From: Candidatus Mediterraneibacter vanvlietii
GTDB taxonomy: Bacteria; Bacillota; Clostridia; Lachnospirales; Lachnospiraceae
DNA: 37,413 bases
Direction of reading: 5' to 3'
Assembly (NCBI GenBank): GCA_019113645.1
Contig: DXGZ01000131.1
Span: forward strand, 1 to 37,413
Shown here one piece after another: positions 15,583-23,584 of this stretch (positions within the stretch are counted from its first letter, which is position 1; each line of letters opens with the position of its first letter). The translations under genes were made by a program, and so were the position numbers. A model generated the notes under the pieces. That model ran no database searches and was not told the DNA's origin. It saw nothing but the letters and a program-made list of their open reading frames with translations.

Positions 15583-16041
15583 ATGACTGGAAATAAAGAA
15601 TTTATGGATACACTGTACAGAATAGAGCTGAAAAAACGGAAGATAGTCCAGAAATTCCTGGTGGAGATCGGCCTGACGCCGGGCCAGGGGCAGGCGAGAA
15701 TTCTGCGCTATCTCTCCCATCATCCGCATATCACGCAGAAAGAGATCGCGGACGCCTGCATGCTGGACGTAACTACCATGTCCCGGGTGCTGGATAAACT
15801 GGAGAAACTGGGGCTGATCATCCGAGAGAGAGATCCTGACTGCCGCAGAGCCTACCAGATCAGTCTGACTGCTGCGGGTCAGGAAAAAGCGGAGCAGATC
15901 GAGCAGGCTTTTCAGAAACTTGCGGATCAGATGTGCGAGGGAATATCCGGGGAGAAGATGGGGCTTCTGACCGGAGAGCTTCTCAAAATGGTTGAAAACC
16001 TGAATCATGTAGAAATGATAAAAATGAATGAAAGAAAATAA
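15583..16041 (+). CDS. MarR-family transcriptional regulator
   Basis: The 152-aa product is a MarR-type winged-helix protein. The helix-turn-helix lies in ITQKEIADACMLDVTTMSRV, followed by LDKLEKLGLIIRERDPDCRR and the wing motif YQISLTAAG. Start follows AAAAGGAGAACATGAA, 28 nt after the exporter stop, so it closes the operon. The palindrome at the operon promoter is of MarR type, which suggests autoregulation and induction by a compound exported by the transporter. No cysteine suited to an OhrR-type switch is obvious near the N terminus. Confidence 0.92.
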   Translation: MTGNKEFMDTLYRIELKKRKIVQKFLVEIGLTPGQGQARILRYLSHHPHITQKEIADACMLDVTTMSRVLDKLEKLGLIIRERDPDCRRAYQISLTAAGQEKAEQIEQAFQKLADQMCEGISGEKMGLLTGELLKMVENLNHVEMIKMNERK

Positions 16042-16109
16042 AAAATTTCAAAAAAGCTGATCAAAGTGGAAAAGATTCCTGATTTTCCAATAAAAAATGC
16101 AGGAAAGCA

Positions 16110-16138
16110 TTGACGAAACATCATTAATTGTATACAAT
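16110..16138 (+). promoter_or_regulatory. Promoter of the aminotransferase gene with TTGTATACAA palindrome
   Basis: TTGACG (16110-16115), a 17-nt spacer and TACAAT (16133-16138) form a strong sigma-A promoter. The perfect 12-bp palindrome ATTGTATACAAT (16127-16138) contains the -10. Its half-sites match those of the MarR operator at 11966 but with no spacer, so regulation by the same MarR protein is possible but not shown. Confidence 0.78.
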
Positions 16139-16183
16139 AGCATTCAGTGACAAAAATAAGAGAAAGAGTGGAGGAGTCCTGCA

Positions 16184-17470
16184 ATGACTGCGTACAAAGA
16201 TTTAAGTAGAGAAGAGTTATTGGAACTGAAAAGCGGGCTGGAAGCCCAGTTTGAAGAAGTGAAAGCCAAAGGGCTGAAGCTTGATATGTCCCGTGGAAAA
16301 CCGTCTGCAGAGCAGCTGAACCTGTCTATGGAAATGATGGATGTGCTTCACAGCGGTGTGAATCTGGTCTGTGAAGACGGTGTTGACTGCAGAAATTACG
16401 GCGGACTTGACGGAATCGCCGAAGCAAAGCAGCTCCTCGCGGATATGATGGAAGTTCCGAAGGATAACGTTATCATCTTCGGAAATTCCAGCCTGAATGT
16501 AATGTATGATACAGTGGCGCGTTCCATGACACACGGTGTTCTTGGAAGCACACCGTGGTGCAAACTGGACAAAGTGAAATTCCTCTGTCCGGTTCCGGGA
16601 TATGACAGACATTTTGCGATTACAGAGCATTTCGGAATCGAGATGATCAACATTCCGATGACGCCGACAGGACCGGATATGGATCTGGTGGAAAAATACG
16701 TGAGTGAAGATCCGGCTGTAAAGGGAATCTGGTGCGTGCCGAAATACTCCAACCCGCAGGGAATCACCTATTCTGACGAGACGGTATACCGCTTCGCAAA
16801 TCTGAAACCGGCGGCAGAAGACTTCCGTATCTACTGGGATAACGCATACTGTGTTCATCATCTGTATGAAGATAAGCAGGACTACCTCATTGAGATTCTG
16901 TCCGAGTGCAAGAAAGCGGGCAACCCGGATATGGTATACAAGTTTTCTTCAACATCCAAGATCAGCTTCCCGGGTTCCGGTATTGCTGCTCTTGCCGCAT
17001 CTGAGGCTAACTTAAATGAGATCAGAGAGATGATGAAAGTACAGACCATCGGTCATGATAAAGTAAATCAGCTCCGTCATGTACGTTTCTTCAAAGATGT
17101 GCACGGAATCGTAGAGCATATGAAGAAACATGCAGATATCATGCGTCCGAAATTCGAGGCTGTTCTCGATGTGCTTGAGAGAGAACTGGGAGGCCTTGAG
17201 ATCGGTTCCTGGATCAAACCGCTCGGCGGATATTTCATCTCTTTCGATGCCCTGGACGGCTGCGCGAAAGCTATTGTGGCAAAAGCAAAAGAGGCAGGAC
17301 TTGTGATGACAGGTGCAGGCGCTACTTTCCCGTATGGAAAAGATCCGCACGACAGCAATATCCGTATCGCTCCGTCCTATCCGACACCGGAAGAACTGGC
17401 GGTAGCGGCAGATATCTTCGTACTGAGCGTGAAACTTGTCAGCATCGATAAGATTCTTGAGAGTAAATAA
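16184..17470 (+). CDS. PLP-dependent aminotransferase (class I/II fold, aspartate-type)
   Basis: The 428-aa enzyme belongs to the fold-type-I aminotransferases annotated as aspartate aminotransferase-like. N-terminal KLDMSRGKPSAEQLNLS is the substrate-binding entry; IWCVPKYSNPQGITYSDE includes the Asn-Pro-x-Gly motif; YWDNAYCVHHL carries the PLP-binding Asp and Tyr; KFSSTSKISFPGSG has the Schiff-base Lys. The C-terminal NIRIAPSYPT carries the substrate-carboxylate Arg. Start follows GGAGGAGTCCTGCA. It has its own promoter and stands alone between the MarR gene and the palindromic elements. Amino donor preference is uncertain. Confidence 0.93.
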   Translation: MTAYKDLSREELLELKSGLEAQFEEVKAKGLKLDMSRGKPSAEQLNLSMEMMDVLHSGVNLVCEDGVDCRNYGGLDGIAEAKQLLADMMEVPKDNVIIFGNSSLNVMYDTVARSMTHGVLGSTPWCKLDKVKFLCPVPGYDRHFAITEHFGIEMINIPMTPTGPDMDLVEKYVSEDPAVKGIWCVPKYSNPQGITYSDETVYRFANLKPAAEDFRIYWDNAYCVHHLYEDKQDYLIEILSECKKAGNPDMVYKFSSTSKISFPGSGIAALAASEANLNEIREMMKVQTIGHDKVNQLRHVRFFKDVHGIVEHMKKHADIMRPKFEAVLDVLERELGGLEIGSWIKPLGGYFISFDALDGCAKAIVAKAKEAGLVMTGAGATFPYGKDPHDSNIRIAPSYPTPEELAVAADIFVLSVKLVSIDKILESK

Positions 17471-17498
17471 TCCGTCTTTTTCATATAGACTATAATAC

Positions 17499-17678
17499 GT
17501 ACCAGGTCTGTATCATAACGCAAAACCGTTCCGCTTTACCTCGACTGTTGGAATGCCTGTAACTCAAAATCAGATCCGCGTGCAAAGGCACTTGGATCTG
17601 ATTTTTCTAACAGGCAGAACCAACGATTCTCGGAACGCTCTCACTTCATGTTTTGCTTATATGATACAGACCTGGTAC
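17499..17678. repeat. 180-nt long imperfect palindrome
   Basis: Nineteen perfect pairs join 17499-17517 to 17660-17678. Further in, GCAAAAC (17520-17526) pairs with 17650-17656, CGTTCCG (17527-17533) with 17631-17637, GTTGG (17547-17551) with 17620-17624, GCCTGT (17555-17560) with 17610-17615, and a 12-bp block (17566-17577) with 17594-17605. A small GTGC/GCAC hairpin caps it. The whole element can fold as one rod with bulges. It looks like a MITE-like hairpin element or a structured RNA; no transposase gene is nearby and no clear target duplication is seen. Confidence 0.72.
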
Positions 17679-17734
17679 TTGTTTTATTCAAGACGGAAAG
17701 AACGGATTATACTGAAGAGATTCAAACGGAAAAC

Positions 17735-17760
17735 GGGCTGCCGAACGGCAGCCCTCTTTT
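17735..17760 (+). terminator. Intrinsic terminator
   Basis: GGGCTGCC (17735-17742) pairs with GGCAGCCC (17747-17754) around GAAC, followed by TCTTTT. It is the best plus-strand terminator after the aminotransferase and would end a transcript that includes the 180-nt palindrome. Confidence 0.85.
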
Positions 17761-17816
17761 CTTGAAGCGGTTTTGTTTTATGGATAGTTAAAAAGCTTGC
17801 GTCTGATACAAAACAA

Positions 17817-17947
17817 GCCGGAGAACCGGTGTCCCTCAAGACCCGTAGAGCAGCGCCGGCACTTAGAGCGCGTATTTTGCGCTCTTATGTACCGCTGCGC
17901 TGCGGCCCGAGCGAAAGCGCGGTCGCGAGGGATACCGGTTCTCCGGC
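17817..17947. repeat. 131-nt G+C-rich palindromic element
   Basis: Bases 17817-17837 pair with 17927-17947 over 21 positions with a single G-U pair. Inside, GACC (17840-17843) can pair with GGTC (17921-17924), AGAGCGC (17865-17871) with GCGCTCT (17879-17885), and CCGC/GCGG close a hairpin at 17892-17905. The composition is much richer in G+C than the flanks. It could be a mobile palindromic repeat or a bidirectional transcription barrier between convergent genes. Confidence 0.65.
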
Positions 17948-18006
17948 GTACGTTCTGTTTATACGAGGTTATAAGTTTTTCTGTCCGTAAATAAAGACCG
18001 GGTCTT

Positions 18007-19014
18007 TTACCATAAACCCATCATGTGCTGCATCCCGAGACTCACCGCCGTGATCCCGACCCAGCAGCAGAATCCTGTAAAGATCGGCTTTCCGCCGGTC
18101 TTTATTAATTTTACAATATTTGTGTTCAGGCCGATGGCTGCCATCGCCATGACGATGAGGAACTTACTCAGTTCTTTCAGCGGGGCGGTGATGTCAGCAG
18201 GCAGCTGAAATACAGTAGTTACAACAGAAGCCAGTACGAAGAACAGTACGAAGAACGGGAAGCACTGTTTCAGGCTGAAAGTGGAGCCTTCTGTATTTTT
18301 TTCTTTTCTGCCTCTGTAAATGGCAAGGATCAGTGTGATCGGTATGATCGCAAGGGTTCTTGTCATTTTTACGATTGCGGCTGATTCCAGTGTATTGCTC
18401 CCATGTATGCCGTCCCATGCCGTTGCGGCAGCAGTTACGGAAGAAGTATCGTTGATCGCTGTGCCGGCGAAGAGACCGAATCCCTCATTGCTCAGCCCAA
18501 GCATAGCTCCCAGCGTGGGGAAGATGAGCGCGGCGAGTACGTTGAAGAGGAAGATCACGGAGATGGACTGTGCCACTTCCTCATCCGATGCCTTGATGAC
18601 CGGAGCGGTCGCCGCGATGGCGCTTCCGCCGCAGATCGAGGAACCCACACCTACGAGGATCGCATTGTTGGCACGCAGTTTCAGTGCCTTATACAGGATA
18701 AACGCGATGATGAGGGAAGTGGAGATGGTGGAGATAATAATAGGAAGAGACTGTCTCCCCTTGGCAAGAATCTCGGTTAAGTTCATGCCGAATCCTAAAA
18801 ATACAACCGCTGCCTGAAGGATTTTTTTTGATGTGTAATTGATCCCTGCGGTAAATGGTTCTTTTTTTGTAAGTATCAATGTGATAACCATGCCGATCAG
18901 TATGGCGAATACCGGCCCTCCGATGACAGGCACAGCCTGACCGAGAAACCATGCCGGCACGGCGATGGCAAGACAGAGCAGCAGTCCGGCTCCGTTTTTC
19001 TTCATAAAATTCAT
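18007..19014 (-). CDS. yeiH: YeiH-family putative sulfate exporter
   Basis: The 335-aa membrane protein matches the YeiH/UPF0324 family, annotated as putative sulfate exporters. About ten hydrophobic segments are seen; family stretches are [45 protein letters not shown] and [14 protein letters not shown]. Start follows CGAGGAGGATAAATT. In E. coli yeiH sits next to the LysR gene yeiE; here a LysR gene lies divergent at 239 nt, the same logic. Transport of sulfate, sulfite or a sulfonate is inferred from family naming and not demonstrated. Confidence 0.92.
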   Translation of the reverse strand: MNFMKKNGAGLLLCLAIAVPAWFLGQAVPVIGGPVFAILIGMVITLILTKKEPFTAGINYTSKKILQAAVVFLGFGMNLTEILAKGRQSLPIIISTISTSLIIAFILYKALKLRANNAILVGVGSSICGGSAIAATAPVIKASDEEVAQSISVIFLFNVLAALIFPTLGAMLGLSNEGFGLFAGTAINDTSSVTAAATAWDGIHGSNTLESAAIVKMTRTLAIIPITLILAIYRGRKEKNTEGSTFSLKQCFPFFVLFFVLASVVTTVFQLPADITAPLKELSKFLIVMAMAAIGLNTNIVKLIKTGGKPIFTGFCCWVGITAVSLGMQHMMGLW

Positions 19015-19061
19015 AATTTATCCTCCTCGTTTTAGTTCATGGAGTAGGATATCATAAATTA

Positions 19062-19094
19062 ATTATAAAATAAAATTATTAATCTTTATTTTAT
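19062..19094. promoter_or_regulatory. Inverted repeat and -10 in the yeiH/lysR divergent region
   Basis: ATAAAATAAA (19065-19074) and TTTATTTTAT (19085-19094) form perfect 10-bp arms separated by 10 nt, suited to a LysR-type dimer site. A minus-strand TATAAT (complement of 19062-19067) overlaps the left arm and could be the -10 of yeiH. The high A+T content makes chance pairing more likely, so the operator call is tentative. Confidence 0.45.
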
Positions 19095-19252
19095 CATAAT
19101 AATATGTTATAGTAATTGCCAGGGAGTAGTTGTGTATAGATTTGGGCGGGGATTTCTCAGGAAAACTCTGCCCATATTTCATTTTGGAGAAACAGCAGTT
19201 CAGTCCGCAGCATGGAGGTTCTGTTTCATGAAATCAATAAGGGGAGAGAGTT

Positions 19253-20137
19253 ATGCTTGATTTCAGAATGGAGACATTTCTTGCAGTTTGTCAGTGCATG
19301 AATTTTACAAGAGCATCGGAACAGCTGAATATCACGCAGCCGGCGGTTTCCCAGCATATCCGTTTTCTGGAGAAGCACTATAATACGAAGCTTTTCCGCT
19401 ATGAGGGGAAGAAACTGCGTCTGACCGGTGCGGGGGAGATCCTGCGCAATGCGTCTCTGACCATGATGCATGACGAGATGTCCATGCAGAGCGAGATGCA
19501 GAAGTCAGAGGAGACGGAAGAGATCCGTTTCGGAGCGACCCGCACGGTGGGAGATGTTCTGATGGGGAAGATTCTGGAGAATTATCTGAAGAACTATCCG
19601 GAAGCAGGAATTCACATGATTGTCGAGAACACAAAGGAGCTTCTGCAGCGTCTGGATGAGGGGACAATTGATTTCGCGCTTGTGGAAGGTTTCTTTAAGA
19701 AAAGCGAATACGATTATCAGAAATATTCTGATGAAAATTACATTGGCGTGTGCAGTCCGGATTATCAGTTTCATGAGACGCCGGAAACACTTGAGAATCT
19801 TTTTCAGGAGCGCATCCTCCTGAGAGAGGAGGGGTCTGGTACACGGGAGGTGCTGGAACGCTGGCTGGACTCGCAGAATCTGGGGATCCGGGATTTCCGG
19901 CAGACTATGGAAGTGGGGAGTCTTCAGACAATCCGGGAGTTGACAAAAGCCGGATGCGGTATTACATTTTTATATGAAGCTGCAGTAAAAGAAGACCTGA
20001 AAGCCGGGACTTTGCAGAAGATTCCGCTGAAAGATTTTCATGTTTCGCATGAGTTTACTTTTATCTGGAGGCGGGGCAGCATTTATGCGGACAGGTACCG
20101 GGAGATCTTTCGGCGATTTTCAAAAAATACAGATTAA
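19253..20137 (+). CDS. LysR-family transcriptional regulator (CysL/YeiE-like context)
   Basis: The 294-aa product has the LysR N-terminal helix-turn-helix, FTRASEQLNITQPAVSQHIR, and a periplasmic-binding-like effector domain with EIRFGATRTVGDVLMGKIL and REEGSGTREVLERWL. The GSGTRE-type motif is shared by CysL, CbbR and YeiE regulators that respond to sulfur or carbon metabolites. Start follows AAGGGGAGAGAGTT. It is divergent from yeiH, its likely target, and ends 18 nt before the sufC-like gene on the same strand, so it may be co-transcribed with the Fe-S assembly pair. Confidence 0.92.
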   Translation: MLDFRMETFLAVCQCMNFTRASEQLNITQPAVSQHIRFLEKHYNTKLFRYEGKKLRLTGAGEILRNASLTMMHDEMSMQSEMQKSEETEEIRFGATRTVGDVLMGKILENYLKNYPEAGIHMIVENTKELLQRLDEGTIDFALVEGFFKKSEYDYQKYSDENYIGVCSPDYQFHETPETLENLFQERILLREEGSGTREVLERWLDSQNLGIRDFRQTMEVGSLQTIRELTKAGCGITFLYEAAVKEDLKAGTLQKIPLKDFHVSHEFTFIWRRGSIYADRYREIFRRFSKNTD

Positions 20138-20155
20138 AGGAAGTGAAGATACAGG

Positions 20156-20905
20156 ATGCTACAGGTAGAACATTTATCATATGATGTAGTAGAAGAAGGG
20201 AAGCAGTCAGAGATCTTATCTGACGTAAGCTTTACGGTAAATGACGGCGAGATGCTGGTCATCACCGGACCGAACGGCGGAGGAAAATCCACGCTGGCGA
20301 AACTTCTGATGGGAATTAATACAGCCACTGGAGGAAAGATTGTCTTAAACGGACAGGATATCACAGACTTTACGATCGATGAGCGCGCAAAAGCAGGGAT
20401 CGGTTTCGCGTTTCAGCAGCCGCCGCGCTTCAAGGGCATGACAGTAAGGAGACTTCTCTCCCTTGCGGCAGGAAAGCCGCTGGATGAGAAGACCTGCTGC
20501 AATCTCTTAAGCAGTGTGGGACTGTGCGCCATGGAATATATTGACAGGGAAGCGGATGCCACGCTGTCAGGAGGCGAGATGAAGCGGATCGAGATCGCCA
20601 CTGTTCTGGCAAAGCATCATGACCTCTGCATTTTTGATGAGCCGGAGGCAGGGATTGACCTCTGGAGCTTCTCCATGCTGATTAAACGCTTTGAACAGAT
20701 CCACAAGGAGAAGAAAGAAACGCTGATTCTCATTTCCCATCAGGAGAGAATCATTCAGATGGCGGACCGGATCATGGTAATCTCTGACGGAAAGGTGGAG
20801 TCCATCGGAGATGCGAAAGATATTATGCCGACGCTGTTTGATCAGGAACTGGATTCCTGCGAGTGCAGGAGACAAAAAGGAGGTGAGCTCTATGGGGCTG
20901 AATAA
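20156..20905 (+). CDS. sufC: SufC-like Fe-S cluster assembly ATPase
   Basis: The 249-aa ABC ATPase resembles SufC, the energy subunit of the SUF scaffold. Walker A is GPNGGGKST, signature LSGGEMKR, Walker B LCIFDEPEAGID and the H-loop is ISHQERII. The phrase GIGFAFQQPPRFKGM is typical of SufC-like proteins. No membrane subunit is present, and the next gene is a SufB/SufD-like scaffold that overlaps it by 14 nt. Two-gene SufC/SufB sets without SufD, SufS or SufU correspond to the minimal SUF-like (SMS) arrangement of anaerobes. Confidence 0.9.
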   Translation: MLQVEHLSYDVVEEGKQSEILSDVSFTVNDGEMLVITGPNGGGKSTLAKLLMGINTATGGKIVLNGQDITDFTIDERAKAGIGFAFQQPPRFKGMTVRRLLSLAAGKPLDEKTCCNLLSSVGLCAMEYIDREADATLSGGEMKRIEIATVLAKHHDLCIFDEPEAGIDLWSFSMLIKRFEQIHKEKKETLILISHQERIIQMADRIMVISDGKVESIGDAKDIMPTLFDQELDSCECRRQKGGELYGAE

Positions 20906-21842
20906 TGAGCAGACACAGAATGTAGAGCTTGATCAGGTGACTCAGGACGTGCTTAAGGTGATTGATTCCTACGGATTTAAGCAGGAGGGTGCGTATAATC
21001 TGCGGCTGAACGGTATGGCAGTGTGTCATGGAGACAGCCGCCATATCAATATCGTGAAGAAAGAAGACAAGCCGGGCATTGATATCCATATCAGCGGCGA
21101 GGCGAAGAATGAGCAGGTGCACATCCCGGTTGTCATGTCCAAAGAGGGCGTTGATATCGTCTACAATGATTTCTATATTGAAGACGGAGCAGACGTCACG
21201 ATTATCGCAGGATGCGGCATTCACGGAGAAGGCTGCTCCGAGACACGCCACGATGGAATCCATGCGTTTCACGTAGGGAAAAACTGCAATGTCAAATATG
21301 TGGAGAACCACTATGCAGAAGGAAACGGAACAGGCTCGAAAGTCCTGAATCCGGTGACAAAGATCTATGTGGGAGAGAATTCCGTATTTACGCTGGAGAC
21401 AACACAGATCGAGGGCGTTGATTCCACAGAGAGAGAAAACTACATTGAGCTTGCGGAGAATGCGAAGCTTTTTGTGACAGAGAAGCTGATGACAGACGGG
21501 AACCAGACAGCTATATCCAATATGGATGTGGAATTAACCGGTGAGAACAGTTCCGCTCAGATCATCTCCCGCTCTGTCGGAAAAGGAAATTCCAGACAGG
21601 TGTTCCACCCGAAGGCAATCGGAAGCAACCTCTGTCACGCTCATGTGCAGTGCGATTCCATTATCATGGATCAGGCGGAGATCAGCTCGATCCCGGAGAT
21701 TGATGCGAAACATGTGGATGCTCAGATCATCCATGAGGCTGCGATCGGAAGGATTAATGACGAACAGCTGGTTAAGCTCCGTACACTCGGCATGAACGAG
21801 GAAGAAGCGGAAGCAGTGATTATTGAAAGCTTTTTGAAATAA
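20892..21842 (+). CDS. sufB: SufB/SufD-like Fe-S cluster scaffold
   Basis: The 316-aa product matches the SufB/SufD core family and is short compared with full SufB (about 470 aa), lacking a long N-terminal region. Beta-helix segments follow one another from VHIPVVMSKEGVDIVYNDFY to AQIISRSVGKGNSRQVF. The C-terminal NLCHAHVQCDSIIMDQ and IHEAAIGRINDEQL are family motifs; several cysteines (for example in IAGCGIHGEGCSETRHDG) may bind the cluster. Start is fixed by an ideal AAGGAGGTGA seven to eight nt before the ATG at 20892, inside the sufC-like gene. With SufC it should form the cluster-building complex in the cytoplasm. Confidence 0.9.
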   Translation: MGLNNEQTQNVELDQVTQDVLKVIDSYGFKQEGAYNLRLNGMAVCHGDSRHINIVKKEDKPGIDIHISGEAKNEQVHIPVVMSKEGVDIVYNDFYIEDGADVTIIAGCGIHGEGCSETRHDGIHAFHVGKNCNVKYVENHYAEGNGTGSKVLNPVTKIYVGENSVFTLETTQIEGVDSTERENYIELAENAKLFVTEKLMTDGNQTAISNMDVELTGENSSAQIISRSVGKGNSRQVFHPKAIGSNLCHAHVQCDSIIMDQAEISSIPEIDAKHVDAQIIHEAAIGRINDEQLVKLRTLGMNEEEAEAVIIESFLK

Positions 21843-21876
21843 CCGGCGGCCTCTTTTTGATAAAAGACGTGAAAAT

Positions 21877-21930
21877 GGCTGTATTGTCCATGCGGATTTC
21901 TGCCGCAGACGATACAGCCTTCTTTTATTT
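21877..21930 (+). terminator. Terminator after the sufCB-like operon
   Basis: GGCTGTAT (21877-21884) pairs with ATACAGCC (21912-21919), with an inner GCGG/CCGC hairpin, followed by TTCTTTTATTT. It separates convergent operons; on the minus strand only ATTTTCACG follows, so it acts mainly on the plus strand. Confidence 0.72.
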
Positions 21931-22293
21931 CTGTGCTTCTACATTTTTGGTCGCTATGATGTCAACTCCTGTACCAGCCGCGTTGGAAAGAATTACCTCT
22001 CCGATATGAACCGGTGCTTTGACAGAAACATCTTTCAGACAACGGATGCATTCAAAGATTTTGTCTTTAGGAATGTCCGATCGGGTTTTGACAGATACGG
22101 CAGGAAGGGTGCCGCCGGTTACGCGGACCGTTGATGTGACGGTGCGTGACGGGGATGTGATTTCCCTGCGGGCATAGGTATCTCCTCTTTTGCAGGTGTT
22201 TCCGGTGAGGTTAATAATTTCACTGCCGTTGGTCTCGACTGTAATCTGACATCCCATGGGGCAGCAGATGCAGGTAAGTGTTTTTGATTCCAT
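21925..22293 (-). CDS. DUF1667 domain protein of the glycerol operon
   Basis: The 122-aa product matches DUF1667, small proteins that travel with anaerobic glycerol-3-phosphate dehydrogenase-like flavoproteins. The N terminus TCICCPMGC has closely spaced cysteines with another at NTCKRGD and one at FECIRCLKDV, a pattern suited to an Fe-S cluster or zinc. It follows the GlpB-like gene with a 3-nt gap and is the last gene of the operon. It may act as an electron-transfer or small regulatory subunit, replacing the GlpC Fe-S subunit, which is absent here; that role is inference. Confidence 0.9.
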   Translation of the reverse strand: MESKTLTCICCPMGCQITVETNGSEIINLTGNTCKRGDTYARREITSPSRTVTSTVRVTGGTLPAVSVKTRSDIPKDKIFECIRCLKDVSVKAPVHIGEVILSNAAGTGVDIIATKNVEAQK

Positions 22294-22296
22294 TGA

Positions 22297-23583
22297 CTAT
22301 GCCTCCTCAATTTTCAGTGTGACAGTCTGAAGTCCGGGGTGATTGAGCAGCTGCTCTCTGGTCAGATGAATTTCTTCCATTTCTCCCGGTGCCACGATCT
22401 GTTTTTTTCTGCGACTGATCCGTTCATCGTCAAAGTAAACGCTTACATAACAGTTTCTGTATACATTGCTGACGCGGAAGCGTACCGTAAGACTTTCATC
22501 CATGTGCCGGATGCGGATCGTGGAAGGAACTGTATAGCGGATTCCGTTTTCCGGGCAGAGACGAATGAAACTGTCTTCATTATCAGTTTCCGCTGTGGCT
22601 GCGTTCTGCGTCAGAGATTTCACATAGCATGCGGCATGGCGTCCGGCGGACGCTGCCTCTTCCGAGACGTAGTCCACGAGGTCATGTACATGGAGAACAT
22701 TGCCGCAGGCGAATACTCCTTTTATATTTGTTTCCAGACTTTCGTTTACGATCGGGCCGGATGTGATCGGGCTCATCTCAACTCCCATGTTTCCGGAGAG
22801 TTCGTTTTCCGGAATCAGGCCAACCGAGAGCAGGAGCGTGTCGCAGGAATAGAATTCCTCTGTGCCGGGAATCGGGCGGTTCCTGGAATCCACCCGGGCA
22901 ATGGTTACTCCTTCTACTCTTTCTTTCCCTTTAATGTCAACTACCGTATGGCTGAGCTTGAGCGGAATGCCGAAATCATCCAGACACTGGACGATATTTC
23001 TCTTTAATCCTCCCGAGTAGGGCATCAGTTCTGCTACGACTTTGACTTTCGCGCCTTCCAGGGTCATGCGCCGGGCCATGATCAGTCCGATGTCTCCGGA
23101 TCCCAGAATTACCACTTCCCGACCGGGGAGATACCCCTCCATATTGACCAGACGCTGTGCGGTTCCTGCGGAGTAGATGCCGGCAGGGCGGTAGCCGGGA
23201 ATATTGAGTGCCCCTCTCGGACGCTCTCTGCATCCCATGGCCAGAATGACGGCGTCTGCTTTGACCTCGAAAAGCCCGTCTGTGCGGTTCATGGCAGTAA
23301 TCACCTTATCCGGACTGATATCGATTACCATGGTGTTCAGCCGGTATTCGATTTTTCTCTCGGCAGCCTGCTCAATGAATTTAGCTGCGTATTCCGGACC
23401 TGTCAGTTCCTCGTTAAATGTATGCAGTCCGAATCCGTTGTGAATGCACTGATTTAAAATACCTCCCAGTTCCTTATCTCTCTCGAGAATCAGGATGCTT
23501 TCGATTCCGCTGTCTCTTGCAGATACGGCTGCGGCAAGACCTGCGGGGCCGCCTCCTATGATAACGATGCTGTATTTCTCCAT
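22297..23583 (-). CDS. GlpB-like FAD/NAD-dependent oxidoreductase
   Basis: The 428-aa flavoprotein has an N-terminal FAD-binding Rossmann motif, VIIGGGPAGLAAAVSARDSG, a second dinucleotide motif, VVILGSGDIGLIMARRM, and a C-terminal FAD motif around NIKGVFACGNVLHVHDLVD. It is the usual middle member of GlpK-GlpA-GlpB-DUF1667 operons in Firmicutes, passing electrons from the glycerol-3-phosphate oxidising subunit. Start is the ATG at 23583, one base after the upstream stop, preceded by GGGGAGGAACTGAC. A C-terminal beta-domain of about 70 residues after SLTVRFRVSN is also present. Confidence 0.9.
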   Translation of the reverse strand: MEKYSIVIIGGGPAGLAAAVSARDSGIESILILERDKELGGILNQCIHNGFGLHTFNEELTGPEYAAKFIEQAAERKIEYRLNTMVIDISPDKVITAMNRTDGLFEVKADAVILAMGCRERPRGALNIPGYRPAGIYSAGTAQRLVNMEGYLPGREVVILGSGDIGLIMARRMTLEGAKVKVVAELMPYSGGLKRNIVQCLDDFGIPLKLSHTVVDIKGKERVEGVTIARVDSRNRPIPGTEEFYSCDTLLLSVGLIPENELSGNMGVEMSPITSGPIVNESLETNIKGVFACGNVLHVHDLVDYVSEEAASAGRHAACYVKSLTQNAATAETDNEDSFIRLCPENGIRYTVPSTIRIRHMDESLTVRFRVSNVYRNCYVSVYFDDERISRRKKQIVAPGEMEEIHLTREQLLNHPGLQTVTLKIEEA

Positions 23584-23584
23584 G

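Larger units (their letters stand above)
17471..18006. other. Gene-free 536-bp region
   Basis: I see no credible gene here; the short open frames at 17553-17765 and 17797-17994 fall across palindromes. The region holds a 180-nt palindromic element, a canonical terminator and a 131-nt palindromic element, each listed separately. A short AAAGACC/GGTCTTT repeat at 17993-18007 adjoins the convergent transporter stop. Confidence 0.7.

Noticed and set aside
17553-17765. 70-codon frame inside the 180-nt palindrome
   Set aside because: Frame is a by-product of the palindrome; no ribosome site or protein-like composition.
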